A stretch of 64,000 nt of DNA from an uncultured Bacteroidota bacterium (GTDB lineage: Bacteria; Bacteroidota; Bacteroidia; Flavobacteriales; Flavobacteriaceae), in NCBI GenBank assembly GCA_902515395.1, contig CABXUL010000001.1, positions 51,494-115,493 of the forward strand, given 5' to 3'. The position numbers and the translations under genes are program-made. The notes beneath the pieces were generated by a model. That model saw only the letters and a list, made by a program, of their open reading frames with translations. It searched no databases and was not told where the DNA came from. Below, piece by piece: positions 30,275-39,971 of the stretch (within the stretch, counting starts at the first letter, position 1; the number at the start of each line of letters is the position of its first letter).

Positions 30275-30391
30275 TAGAATTGATTCCTTAATTTTCCAAA
30301 CTTCATACTTAATTTATTCTTTATAATTGACTTGAATTATCGTATTTTTAATTCTTAGATTTTATTTTTTTAGTAGATATGTAGACTGTTA

Positions 30392-33300
30392 ATGAAAAAA
30401 AGAAGTTTAATTTTTGCTGTTTTATCATCTATTCTCTTATTGGGACTCTTGAAAATCCCATTAAATGGAGAATTCGATAATACATTCATTTTTTTTCTTG
30501 GCAGATTTCACCCAATTATTCTTCACCTTCCAATAGGTGCTTTGATAGTTCTATTTTTCATGGAATTAATCGACAGTGTCAATTCAAAACTTAATCTAGA
30601 AAGCGCTTGCAATATTTTACTTTGGTTTTCGGTAGTAAGTATCATCCCGACTTTATTACTTGGATTTTTATTAGGCTCGAGTGGAAATTACGACGATGAA
30701 CTTTTAAATTCACATAAATGGTTAGGTTGGTTTACTGCTTTGATTTGTGTTTGGTTGGTAGTAATTCGCGAAAAAAAATCAAAGTCCAACCCCAATAAGG
30801 TTTCAAATTTTTACAGGGTCTTCTTATTTGTAAATGTTATACTATTATCTCTTGCTGGGCATTATGGAGGCTATCTTACCCATGGTGAGGATTATTTGAC
30901 TAAGTATATGCCTGTTGCTATGAAAAAAATGATTGGTCTTGATAACGAAAATGCCGAATATGTAGTTATAAATGAAGAAGTTGATGATTACTCCAGTGAA
31001 GTAGTTTACTACGAAAACACAATAAGACCAATTATTCAAACTTATTGTTTTGAATGCCATAATGTAGACAAACAAAAGGGTGATATGCGTTTAGACACAT
31101 TACATTGGGATATGAGAAATCAGCGACACGCAGAAAGATGGCATGAGGCTTTAAATGTGATCAATTTAGGTGAGATGCCACCCAAGAAGAAAAAACAACT
31201 TGATGACAGTGAGCGTCGAATTTTAGTTAATTGGTTGACTGAAAATTTAGAAAAAGCATCTCTTGCAAGAAAAAAAGACAATAAAGGTGTAATGCGAAGA
31301 CTTACAAAGAGACAATACACTAATAGCTTAAATGAATTACTTGATGTTTCAGTGAATTTTGGAGATGTTTTACCTGACGATGGAAAATCCAAGATGGGAT
31401 TTACTAATAATGGTAATGTTCTTCAAACCTCATCCCTTCATCTTGATTATTATCAAAAAATTGCAAGAGAAGCCCTTGAAAAAGCCATTGTTTCAGGAGA
31501 AAAACCTGAAAGTAAACATTACAGAGTTAAAATTGGAAAAAATATCGGATCTGGTAATTCAGGTGCTGAATTTCGAGGGTATCAAACCGCACCAATTGAT
31601 AATGAAAATTTAATTGTAGATGTATTTAATACTGATGGTACTCCAATTACACATTTGGAAAATAACCTATTAGATCCTTTAACATTATTAAAAAATAAAA
31701 TTGGAATAGGAATGAGAGGGTCTCATAGTAACAGATATAGTGTTGTAGATGAGGGTATCATTTTGAATTCTGCGCTTCCAGCCAAAGAGGTGACGCCAAA
31801 GTCTTGGCAAGGTCCTTCACCCAATTTAAAACTTTTAATAAAAGAAGATTTTCCTAGAACCGGTGATTTTGCGTTTCGAGTTAATGCCTCCAAAGGCTAT
31901 AACTCCACATCGATAGAGAGACTTATCAATTTGAGAGAGAACAGCCCTAGATTAGATGAATCAAGTTCAATAACTGTTTCCGCGAAAGATATAATGTTGA
32001 AATTGAGAAAAGAGGGATCAACAAATGGTCTTATCCTCAGGGATAACCGTTGGTTGATGCCGAAAGATTTTGCCGACTATGTTTGGACTAAATTTAATTA
32101 TACTGTTCCAAAGTCTGGATTATACCAAATAGACCTAGTTCATCCCTATGTTCCAAATGACGCAAATCCGTCTTACCGTATTTCCATACTAGATAAACAT
32201 GACCATGGTATCGTTTCGAAGCGATTATTCATCAATGAGCAATACAAGGATGATTATGAAATCGTAACTCCTGTAACTCTAGCTTATTTATCAGAGGGAA
32301 ATCACACAGGATATATTGGCGGCAGATTTTTTGTTGGATTTAGTAACATTATTTTCTCACCCTTGTCTGAAGATGATCCACTTCCTGAAATCCTTCAGGA
32401 GGAAGCAAGAGTTGACGATTTAAAATATGCATCTATTAATCCAACAATTCAAGTATTTGCTGGTTCAAGAACAGATGATGGAATGGATTATAAAACTTTT
32501 CATAGACCTGTTGAGGTGACAGCTTCTCATGGGCAAAATCAGACTTTTGAGTTTACAGGTAGGCTTGAAAACCTCCCGATCCCTCAGTCTAGTGATGATG
32601 TTAGTGGAGAACTTGCTAATATTTTTACAATTGGTCTATGGAATAATCACCTCGTTAAAGAAAGCAGCCTTAAGGGTCCTCCATTACTAATTAAATCAGT
32701 AGAATTTGAGGCTCCATACTTTCCTATTTGGCCTCCTAAAAGTCATAAATCAATATTTTTTGATTCCCCAAATGAATCAAATTTGGATATATATGCTGAG
32801 GAAGTTATATCTAGATTCATGGAGCGCGCATTTAGAAGGCCACTAAATCAAGGCGAGCTTGATAGGTATTTAAGTTTTTGGAAAAGTATTAAAGATGATT
32901 TTTATAATTTTCAAGACAGCATTAAAGAAGTTCTTGTAGCAGTGCTTTGTTCTCCAAACTTCATCTATCTATTTGAAACTGAGAATCAAGAATTAGAAGA
33001 AACCAGTAATCAACATTACTTGGCATCACGACTTTCATATTTTCTTTGGAACTCTCCACCTGATAAGACCTTGACATCCCTTGCTAATAAAGGTAGATTA
33101 CAGAAAAAATTACCTGATCAAATTGACAGAATGATTAATAGCCCTAAAATAGAGCAATTGGTTAAAACTTTTGCAGATGAATGGCTTCGCTTGGATAGAT
33201 ATAAAACCATGGATATAGATGTCGAAAGGTATGAGGATTTTACTCGATTTGTTCAGGAGGACATGCTGAACGAAACATATAGCTTTGTTCACTACGTCTT

Positions 33301-34042
33301 AAAAAAGGACATGAGTATCATGAATTTTATTGATTCAGATTTTGCTATGCTAAATCAAAATCTCGCTGAATTTTATGGTATTAAGGGAGTTAAGGGGAAT
33401 AAATTCAGGCCTGTAAAATTATCTGAAAGACATAAAAGAGGGGGATTGCTTTCCCAAGGATCTTTTCTCAGTGGTCATTCAGATGGTGTTCAAGCTCATA
33501 CTATCAAAAGAGCTGTTTGGTTAAAAGAAAAAATACTTGGTGAACACCCACCACCTCCTCCACCAAATGTTCCCGAAATTGATCCAGATACCCCAGGCTT
33601 TGAAAATTTATCTTTAAAAGAACAACTTTTTTTACATAGAAATAAGGTCTCCTGCATGGATTGTCATCGTAAAATAGATCCTTTTGGCGTTGTCTTTGAA
33701 AACTATGATGCTGTTGGGAGGTTTCAATTATCTTTTAATGAAAAATTGATTGATGCAAAGTCAGAGTTACCAGATGGAACTGAAGTGGAAGGTATAGAGG
33801 GAATTAAGAACTATATTTTAGATTTAAAAAAGGATAATTTCACAAAATCATTGGTAAAAAATTTATTTACATATGCATTAGGCCGAGATGTAAATTTTGC
33901 AGATGAAAAAGAAATTAATAATATTGTAGAAGAAGTTAAGGATGATGATTATAGATTTAGAACGATAATCGAACAAATAGTCTTGAGTCCCTCTTTTTAT
34001 AAAAAAGAAGAAAGTTGGTTTAATAAATTAGTTGGTGGATGA
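30392..34042 (+). CDS. PSCyt1/DUF1587/DUF1592/DUF1588/DUF1585-type membrane cytochrome-like protein
   Basis: N-terminal TM region, CFECH haem motif, RRLTKRQYTNSLNELL, RAFRRPLNQGELDRYL, CMDCHRKIDPFGVVFENYDAVGRF. Confidence 0.9.
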   Translation: MKKRSLIFAVLSSILLLGLLKIPLNGEFDNTFIFFLGRFHPIILHLPIGALIVLFFMELIDSVNSKLNLESACNILLWFSVVSIIPTLLLGFLLGSSGNYDDELLNSHKWLGWFTALICVWLVVIREKKSKSNPNKVSNFYRVFLFVNVILLSLAGHYGGYLTHGEDYLTKYMPVAMKKMIGLDNENAEYVVINEEVDDYSSEVVYYENTIRPIIQTYCFECHNVDKQKGDMRLDTLHWDMRNQRHAERWHEALNVINLGEMPPKKKKQLDDSERRILVNWLTENLEKASLARKKDNKGVMRRLTKRQYTNSLNELLDVSVNFGDVLPDDGKSKMGFTNNGNVLQTSSLHLDYYQKIAREALEKAIVSGEKPESKHYRVKIGKNIGSGNSGAEFRGYQTAPIDNENLIVDVFNTDGTPITHLENNLLDPLTLLKNKIGIGMRGSHSNRYSVVDEGIILNSALPAKEVTPKSWQGPSPNLKLLIKEDFPRTGDFAFRVNASKGYNSTSIERLINLRENSPRLDESSSITVSAKDIMLKLRKEGSTNGLILRDNRWLMPKDFADYVWTKFNYTVPKSGLYQIDLVHPYVPNDANPSYRISILDKHDHGIVSKRLFINEQYKDDYEIVTPVTLAYLSEGNHTGYIGGRFFVGFSNIIFSPLSEDDPLPEILQEEARVDDLKYASINPTIQVFAGSRTDDGMDYKTFHRPVEVTASHGQNQTFEFTGRLENLPIPQSSDDVSGELANIFTIGLWNNHLVKESSLKGPPLLIKSVEFEAPYFPIWPPKSHKSIFFDSPNESNLDIYAEEVISRFMERAFRRPLNQGELDRYLSFWKSIKDDFYNFQDSIKEVLVAVLCSPNFIYLFETENQELEETSNQHYLASRLSYFLWNSPPDKTLTSLANKGRLQKKLPDQIDRMINSPKIEQLVKTFADEWLRLDRYKTMDIDVERYEDFTRFVQEDMLNETYSFVHYVLKKDMSIMNFIDSDFAMLNQNLAEFYGIKGVKGNKFRPVKLSERHKRGGLLSQGSFLSGHSDGVQAHTIKRAVWLKEKILGEHPPPPPPNVPEIDPDTPGFENLSLKEQLFLHRNKVSCMDCHRKIDPFGVVFENYDAVGRFQLSFNEKLIDAKSELPDGTEVEGIEGIKNYILDLKKDNFTKSLVKNLFTYALGRDVNFADEKEINNIVEEVKDDDYRFRTIIEQIVLSPSFYKKEESWFNKLVGG

Positions 34043-35385
34043 GTAAAAAATCGTGGCATATTGACCGAAGGACCTTTCTCAGGGGGCTTGGAGTAACCTG
34101 TATGCTACCATACCTTGAAGGAATGGCAATGACCACTGTTTCAAGGTTTACAGAGCCTTTAACTCCAAAACGACTTTGTTTCTTATATTTTCCTAATGGT
34201 GTTGGACTTCCCCCTGAAGATAGCATCTATCACAAAGAGTGGAGTTGGTTTCCAAAAGTTGAGGGTAATAAATATAAATTGACTAAGTCTCTCTCACCAT
34301 TGTCTCCGCATCGAAGTGATATGTCAATTTTGGGTGGCTTAAGCCATCCGTTTAGTCGTAATGTATTAGGTCATATGGCCGGTGATTCTTTTCTTACTGG
34401 GGGGGATCTACGCGGTGTGTATAAAAATAGTATTTCAGTTGATCAGCTTGCTGCCATGGAATTAAGTAAATATACCCGTTTTCCATCACTCACCCTATCC
34501 ACTGATGGTGGTGTAGGTTACAAATCCAGAACATCTACACTCTCATTTAATTCCTCAGGAAAACCAATTCCCTCCGAACATCGTTTGAGAGAAATTTTTG
34601 AGCGTTATTTTTCTCCAAATGGAAACTCAACAACTAAAGAAAGAAGAAAAAGTATTAATCAGGGAAAAAAGATCGTTGATCTTGTTCTTGAAGATAGTAG
34701 AAGTCTAAAAAATCGTCTAGGTTCAAACGATAAGGATAAAATAGAAGAGTATTTATCATCACTCAATGAGATAGAAAAACAGTTGAATAGAAATGAAAAG
34801 TGGTTAGAGGTTCCCATGAAAGATTTCGATTCAAGTTTAATTAATCTCGATTTAGATCCAACTACTGCCCCGAAAGACTATGTTCGATCGATGTTAGATA
34901 TAATTGTCCTTGGATTTCAAACTGATGCCACTAGGGTAATATCATATATGATGGCTCGCGAAGACGGTATGGGCTTTGGTGATAATTTCCCAAAAATCGC
35001 TTTGGGACTTAAAGGGCACCATACTATTTCACACGATAAAACAACCGGACATTGGGCTGAATGGGGACGATTAGATAGATGGTATGCGGAACAATTTTCC
35101 TATTTCATTGATAAAATGAAAAAAACTAAGGATATTCACGGTTCATTGCTTGATAACACATTAATACTTTATGGAAGTTCTCAAAGCACTAATCACAATG
35201 CTAGAAATTGCCCTCTTATCTTAGCAGGTGGATCAAATTTTGATGTGAAACATGGTGTATTTAAAAAGTTTGATGAAAAAGATGAAAGATTATCTAATCT
35301 TTTTGTGAGTATGCTTAATAAAATTGATATAAAAACTGAGAGTTTCTCGGATAGTACCCGAAAACTATCAACTTCTATTTTGTAA
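34039..35385 (+). CDS. DUF1552 protein
   Basis: WHIDRRTFLRGLGVTCMLPYLEGMA leader; FLYFPNGVG; ATRVISYMMAREDG; overlaps the upstream stop, as is usual for DUF1592/DUF1552 pairs. Confidence 0.88.
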   Translation: MSKKSWHIDRRTFLRGLGVTCMLPYLEGMAMTTVSRFTEPLTPKRLCFLYFPNGVGLPPEDSIYHKEWSWFPKVEGNKYKLTKSLSPLSPHRSDMSILGGLSHPFSRNVLGHMAGDSFLTGGDLRGVYKNSISVDQLAAMELSKYTRFPSLTLSTDGGVGYKSRTSTLSFNSSGKPIPSEHRLREIFERYFSPNGNSTTKERRKSINQGKKIVDLVLEDSRSLKNRLGSNDKDKIEEYLSSLNEIEKQLNRNEKWLEVPMKDFDSSLINLDLDPTTAPKDYVRSMLDIIVLGFQTDATRVISYMMAREDGMGFGDNFPKIALGLKGHHTISHDKTTGHWAEWGRLDRWYAEQFSYFIDKMKKTKDIHGSLLDNTLILYGSSQSTNHNARNCPLILAGGSNFDVKHGVFKKFDEKDERLSNLFVSMLNKIDIKTESFSDSTRKLSTSIL

Positions 35386-35395
35386 TAAATTTAAC

Positions 35396-35773
35396 TCAGT
35401 TTTTTGGTTTGAAATAAGTGAGCACAGCCAAACCAAACATAACAATATCCAATGCAAAGTCCTGAATACCCATATTAGTCATGGGGGAAACCGACATACA
35501 ATAAAAGGCTATAAAAAGGGGGATGTATGCAATAATAATAGCTAATAAAAGTTTTTTTGCATTTTCAATTCCGGTATTTCTACTAAATAGTAACATAAGA
35601 CCAATCATTAGAAAGGCAGGTGAAATGGCATATTGAAACATCAAAGCTAATTGAGTAGCCTCATCTCCGATATTAAACATCATTTCAATGGCAGGTTTAG
35701 CAAAAGCGCTATATAGTATAGCCTGTAATACTTGAAGAGTACCAATTATAGTTAGCGTTATTTTTGTTTTCAT
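35396..35773 (-). CDS. Hypothetical 4-TM protein
   Basis: Hydrophobic 125-aa ORF. Confidence 0.55.
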   Translation of the reverse strand: MKTKITLTIIGTLQVLQAILYSAFAKPAIEMMFNIGDEATQLALMFQYAISPAFLMIGLMLLFSRNTGIENAKKLLLAIIIAYIPLFIAFYCMSVSPMTNMGIQDFALDIVMFGLAVLTYFKPKN

Positions 35774-35844
35774 TTTCAGGTGGTTTTTTTAATTCCTCAG
35801 TTTTTCATTAATTGAACAGGTTGTTAAGATGATGAGAGAGTATA

Positions 35845-36033
35845 TTAGTTAGCCCTATTTTTTGGTTTTTTATTTGGAATCCTACCAAAATTACCAGAAC
35901 CATCATAATCAATGGTGTCTGTTTCAACTCGATTAGGTTTATCCTCTTTTATTTCTTTTGAATTAAATAAAATCCCGAGAAGGAATATCATGAAGACAAT
36001 AAGTCCAAAAATGAAAATTCCAGATAGACTCAT
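35845..36033 (-). CDS. Small single-TM protein
   Basis: MSLSGIFIFGLIVFMIFLLGILFNS; TAATG overlap with the upstream micro-ORF. Confidence 0.5.
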   Translation of the reverse strand: MSLSGIFIFGLIVFMIFLLGILFNSKEIKEDKPNRVETDTIDYDGSGNFGRIPNKKPKNRAN

Positions 36034-36194
36034 TACTTATAAATTTGCTTAATGTATGCCCCTGCAGCTAAAATGGAAGGAACCCAAATACCAACGTATA
36101 GTCCCTCTTGTTGCTGGCCATTAAACCAAAGGTAAACCGAGAAAAGAAAGCTAATAAATGCAGCAAGTAAAATACAATAGTCAGATTTTTTCAT
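36033..36194 (-). CDS. 53-aa membrane micro-protein (not in ORF track)
   Basis: MKKSDYCILLAAFISFLFSVYLWFNGQQQEGLYVGIWVPSILAAGAYIKQIYK*; shares a TAATG junction with 35845-36033. Confidence 0.6.
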   Translation of the reverse strand: MKKSDYCILLAAFISFLFSVYLWFNGQQQEGLYVGIWVPSILAAGAYIKQIYK

Positions 36195-36239
36195 CATGAA
36201 TTTTGATTTAAAATAAATCCTATAAAAAAGTATTTATAG

Positions 36240-37136
36240 TTATTCAACTGATTTATTAACTCTGAAGAATTCTTCATCCGAGTCAATCCAAGAAAAATCA
36301 CTGGTGGCTTTTTTTGTAATTGGATTATAAAAAATTTCTAAATACTTAAGTCTTTTAATGCTTTTCACTTTCACTTGAGCAATGAATACATGGTAGTGAT
36401 ATTTATCAAAAGGACTTAAAAAAGTTGCGTAGGAGTCCCATATGATATTTCTTGTGTACTCTACATTGTTGTAATTACTTTTAACAAAACTTCTAATAGT
36501 TTTATTTATCTCAACTACGTTGAGGGGAATAATTTCGCCCTCTTTAAGGTTTTTAGTTTCCATAACATCTAAAAAACCTTGATGTTCAGATATAAAATCG
36601 TCTAAGGTTGCTTTTTGTTCTAAGTTACCAATTCCTAAATCAATTAAATCTGGTTTTTTCTTTTGATTCTCCTCTTTATCACCAGATAAATAAAATTCTT
36701 CATCCTCCTCTATCCACTCATAATCGCCAAGGACCTCGCCGTTATAGGGATTGAAATTTACTTCAACATATTTTAAACGATCAATATCATTAACTTTTAC
36801 CTGGGCAATGAATGTGTGATAGTGATATCTATTAGAGGGGCTCAAAAAGGTAGTATAAGAATCCCAGATGATATTTCTTGTATATTCTACTATTTCAGGA
36901 TACTTTTCCTCTACAAAAAATCTAATTTTTTTATTAATTTCCTTTATGTTAATTGGGGTAATTTCTCCAACTTCATTCTCTTCAAATCCACTATGCTCAA
37001 TAATAAAATCCTCAATTTTGATTATATCTTGACTATAAACAGATAGATTAAAAACAAAAATTAGGGGCGCAACTGCTAAAAACTTTTTTAACATGATAGA
37101 TAATTTTTTACTAAAGATAATAAATATCAAATTCAA
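36240..37136 (-). CDS. Secreted hypothetical protein with two tandem ~100-aa repeats
   Basis: VEYTRNIIWDSYTTFLSPSNRYHYHTFIAQVKVNDIDRLKYVEV vs VEYTRNIIWDSYATFLSPFDKYHYHVFIAQVKVKSIKRLKYLEI. Confidence 0.75.
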   Translation of the reverse strand: MNLIFIIFSKKLSIMLKKFLAVAPLIFVFNLSVYSQDIIKIEDFIIEHSGFEENEVGEITPINIKEINKKIRFFVEEKYPEIVEYTRNIIWDSYTTFLSPSNRYHYHTFIAQVKVNDIDRLKYVEVNFNPYNGEVLGDYEWIEEDEEFYLSGDKEENQKKKPDLIDLGIGNLEQKATLDDFISEHQGFLDVMETKNLKEGEIIPLNVVEINKTIRSFVKSNYNNVEYTRNIIWDSYATFLSPFDKYHYHVFIAQVKVKSIKRLKYLEIFYNPITKKATSDFSWIDSDEEFFRVNKSVE

Positions 37137-37235
37137 TAAAATTTTGATGAAGAAAATTAAATTTCAAGTGGATTCTTGAATAATGATAATTAGAAATTCA
37201 TAGAGAAAAATTATACATTGATTTAAAATCTTTTC

Positions 37236-38561
37236 TTAGGTTGAAAAAAATCTAAATAAGTCATTACCATTAGCATATATAACCAGAGCCATAAGAAGAA
37301 AGAATCCAGCAATTTGAGCATATTCCATAAATTTATCATTCGGTTTTCTACCAGATACCATTTCATAAATCAAAAACATGACATGTCCTCCATCCAATGC
37401 TGGGATTGGTAATAAGTTCATGAATGCTAAAATTATGGAAATAAAAGCCGTACTTGCCCAAAACCCTTTCCAATTCCAAGTATCAGGAAAAAGACTTCCA
37501 ATAGCACCGAAACCGCCTAGTTGAGAAGCTCCTTTTTTGGTAAAAACGTACTTAAATTGAGCTACATAATCATATAATGTCCAATATCCGTAGCTAAAAC
37601 CCTCTACTATACTTTGGCTAAACGACAATTCAACTTGATCTAATTTTATTACATTCCTTGGCATTACTCCCATTTTTCCATTGCCGTCAAGTCTCATGCT
37701 TAAAGTGTCAATTGACATATCATTCACAACAATATAATTGACCACTTGATTAGCATTATCATTATTGAACTTACTAAGATCCATCCAATCATCTATTGTT
37801 ACGCCATTTGCTGAAATGATTTTATCTCCTGTTTTAATACCAGCTTGACCGGCTGGTTTATTTGCCAAAACACTGTCGACAATTGCAGGTGATCTAGGGT
37901 ATAAAATACTTAACTCACCAGATTCAAACATTCTATTACCAATATTTTCGGGGATAGGGATTATAACTTTGCTTTGGTTAGCTCTTTCAACTACAACTTC
38001 TTTTACACCTCTAATAAGTAACATTTTATTGATATCTAAAGCAATATCTAATTGTTTCCCATCGACTAAAAGAATTTGATCTCCTTCTTCAAAACCAATT
38101 TCTTTTGCCAATGATGATACTCCCAATCCCATTGGAAGTGAACTGTTTGGAAGCATATTTTTCCCCCAAACAAATAAAATCATCATGTAGATTAAGAAAC
38201 CTAAAAATAGATTTACAGTAACACCTCCTAGCATAATAATTAACCTTTGCCATGCAGGTTTGCTTCTAAATTCCCATTCCTTAGGAGCCTCTTGCATTTG
38301 TTTAGTATCCATGCTCTCATCGATCATCCCAGAGATTTTAACGTATCCTCCTAATGGCAACCAACCAATTCCATAAACTGTATCGCCTACCTTCTTTTTA
38401 AATAATGCAAATTTTACATCGAAGAATAAAAAGAACTTTTCAACTCTTGTCTTAAATATCTTGGCTGGAATAAAATGTCCAAGTTCGTGCAAAATGATTA
38501 AAAAAGATAAACTTAGTAGCAATTGAATGCCTTTAAGCAAAAAGGGTTCCATAGTATTCAT
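37236..38561 (-). CDS. rseP: RseP site-2 metalloprotease
   Basis: IILHELGHFIPAKIF (HExxH), PDZ domain (AGIKTGDKIISANG), LLPIPALDGGH. Confidence 0.93.
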   Translation of the reverse strand: MNTMEPFLLKGIQLLLSLSFLIILHELGHFIPAKIFKTRVEKFFLFFDVKFALFKKKVGDTVYGIGWLPLGGYVKISGMIDESMDTKQMQEAPKEWEFRSKPAWQRLIIMLGGVTVNLFLGFLIYMMILFVWGKNMLPNSSLPMGLGVSSLAKEIGFEEGDQILLVDGKQLDIALDINKMLLIRGVKEVVVERANQSKVIIPIPENIGNRMFESGELSILYPRSPAIVDSVLANKPAGQAGIKTGDKIISANGVTIDDWMDLSKFNNDNANQVVNYIVVNDMSIDTLSMRLDGNGKMGVMPRNVIKLDQVELSFSQSIVEGFSYGYWTLYDYVAQFKYVFTKKGASQLGGFGAIGSLFPDTWNWKGFWASTAFISIILAFMNLLPIPALDGGHVMFLIYEMVSGRKPNDKFMEYAQIAGFFLLMALVIYANGNDLFRFFST

Positions 38562-38662
38562 AATTTTTGGAGACCAAAAATACCAATTTTTAATAGACTT
38601 TTTGACGAAATTAAATTAAAAACTAAAGGAGTCGTTTTTTTTCATTTTTTAATCGATTATCT

Positions 38663-39346
38663 TTGATGTCAATGGATATATTTTCAAAATATAGGCGGTT
38701 TTTTATTTTACTTGGATTAGTTTCTTTAATCATAATATTGCTTTTCTATGAAGCACTTTTACCTCCCAAAAAACTACCTGTATTTCAACCTGCAATGGTA
38801 AATTTTGAATTGGTGGATAGTACGATGCAACATGTTAAAAAATTTCACCGAGTTGCAGAGTTTGAGTTGATTAATCAAAATGGGAAAACTATAACCCACG
38901 AAAATTTTAGAGGTAAAATATATATAGCGGATTTTTTTTTTACAACTTGTCCGACTATCTGTATAGCTATGACAGATAATATGTTGAAAATTCAAAAAGA
39001 AGTCCAAAATAACCCTAATATACTTTTGATTTCTCACTCTGTTACCCCAAAAATTGATTCGGTCTCTCAATTAAAAAAATATGCAATTGAGAAAGGTGTA
39101 ATCGACAATAAATGGCACTTGGTTACAGGAGATAAAAAAGAAATTTATGAGCTTGCTAGAAAATCTTATCTAGCAGTAAAGGATGAGGGAGATGGAGGGC
39201 CCTTTGATATGATTCATACAGAGAATTTTATTTTAGTTGATCCAGATAAGAGGATTCGTGGGTTTTATGATGGTACTGACCTAAAGGAAATCGATAGGTT
39301 ACTTTTAGAATTAGATATTTTAAGCTCCGAATACTTTAATAATTAA
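38663..39346 (+). CDS. SCO1/SenC family protein
   Basis: IADFFFTTCPTICIAMTDNM, ...HSVTPKIDSVSQLKKYA, HTENFILVDPDKRIRGFYDGT. Confidence 0.9.
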   Translation: MMSMDIFSKYRRFFILLGLVSLIIILLFYEALLPPKKLPVFQPAMVNFELVDSTMQHVKKFHRVAEFELINQNGKTITHENFRGKIYIADFFFTTCPTICIAMTDNMLKIQKEVQNNPNILLISHSVTPKIDSVSQLKKYAIEKGVIDNKWHLVTGDKKEIYELARKSYLAVKDEGDGGPFDMIHTENFILVDPDKRIRGFYDGTDLKEIDRLLLELDILSSEYFNN

Positions 39347-39351
39347 TTTTT

Positions 39352-39921
39352 ATGATTATATATATGAATAATTTTAACATTTTTAAGAGTTCACTATCCA
39401 TGTTTTTAATAATTTTTTCTTCAATTCTTAATTCTCAAGAATTGGTTATTGGTGTGGAAAGACTCAAACCAGGAATCGCAATAGTTTTTGAGGGAGCAAT
39501 TAAAGATAAAATATATCCAACCAATATTAATCTTGATATCAATGATACAGATGTTCATATCGAAGCTAGGATAAATTGGGACAGTAATGCTACCCCCTCG
39601 GGGTCTCCAATGGGTGGATTTATTCCATATTTAAATGTAAAAGCAAAAATTACAAATCAGAAAACTGGTCTTAACATTTTAGTTGACCTTATTCCACACA
39701 TTAATTTAAGTGACAATTTTCACTATGCGAGAAATATTTCTTTGCCAGGAAATATTGATGATTTATACAATATTGAATTTATAATTAAACCCCCTAAAAA
39801 AATTGATTTATCATTTCATAATGATTGGTTAAAAAAATATGGTGATAGATTGATCGATGAGCAAAATTTTAAATACAGTAATATCAATTTTTATGAGGTA
39901 GCTAAAGCGACTAGAAGCTAA
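39352..39921 (+). CDS. Hypothetical protein (periplasmic Fe2+-transporter-like/DUF-type)
   Basis: Signal peptide; IHIEARINWD...GSPMGGFIPYLNVKAKI...NLSDNFHYARNISLPG; family tentative. Confidence 0.5.
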   Translation: MIIYMNNFNIFKSSLSMFLIIFSSILNSQELVIGVERLKPGIAIVFEGAIKDKIYPTNINLDINDTDVHIEARINWDSNATPSGSPMGGFIPYLNVKAKITNQKTGLNILVDLIPHINLSDNFHYARNISLPGNIDDLYNIEFIIKPPKKIDLSFHNDWLKKYGDRLIDEQNFKYSNINFYEVAKATRS

Positions 39922-39971
39922 ATATATGTTCTCATTATCCGTTATTTTTTAAGCTTTCTTTAGTAAAAAAG

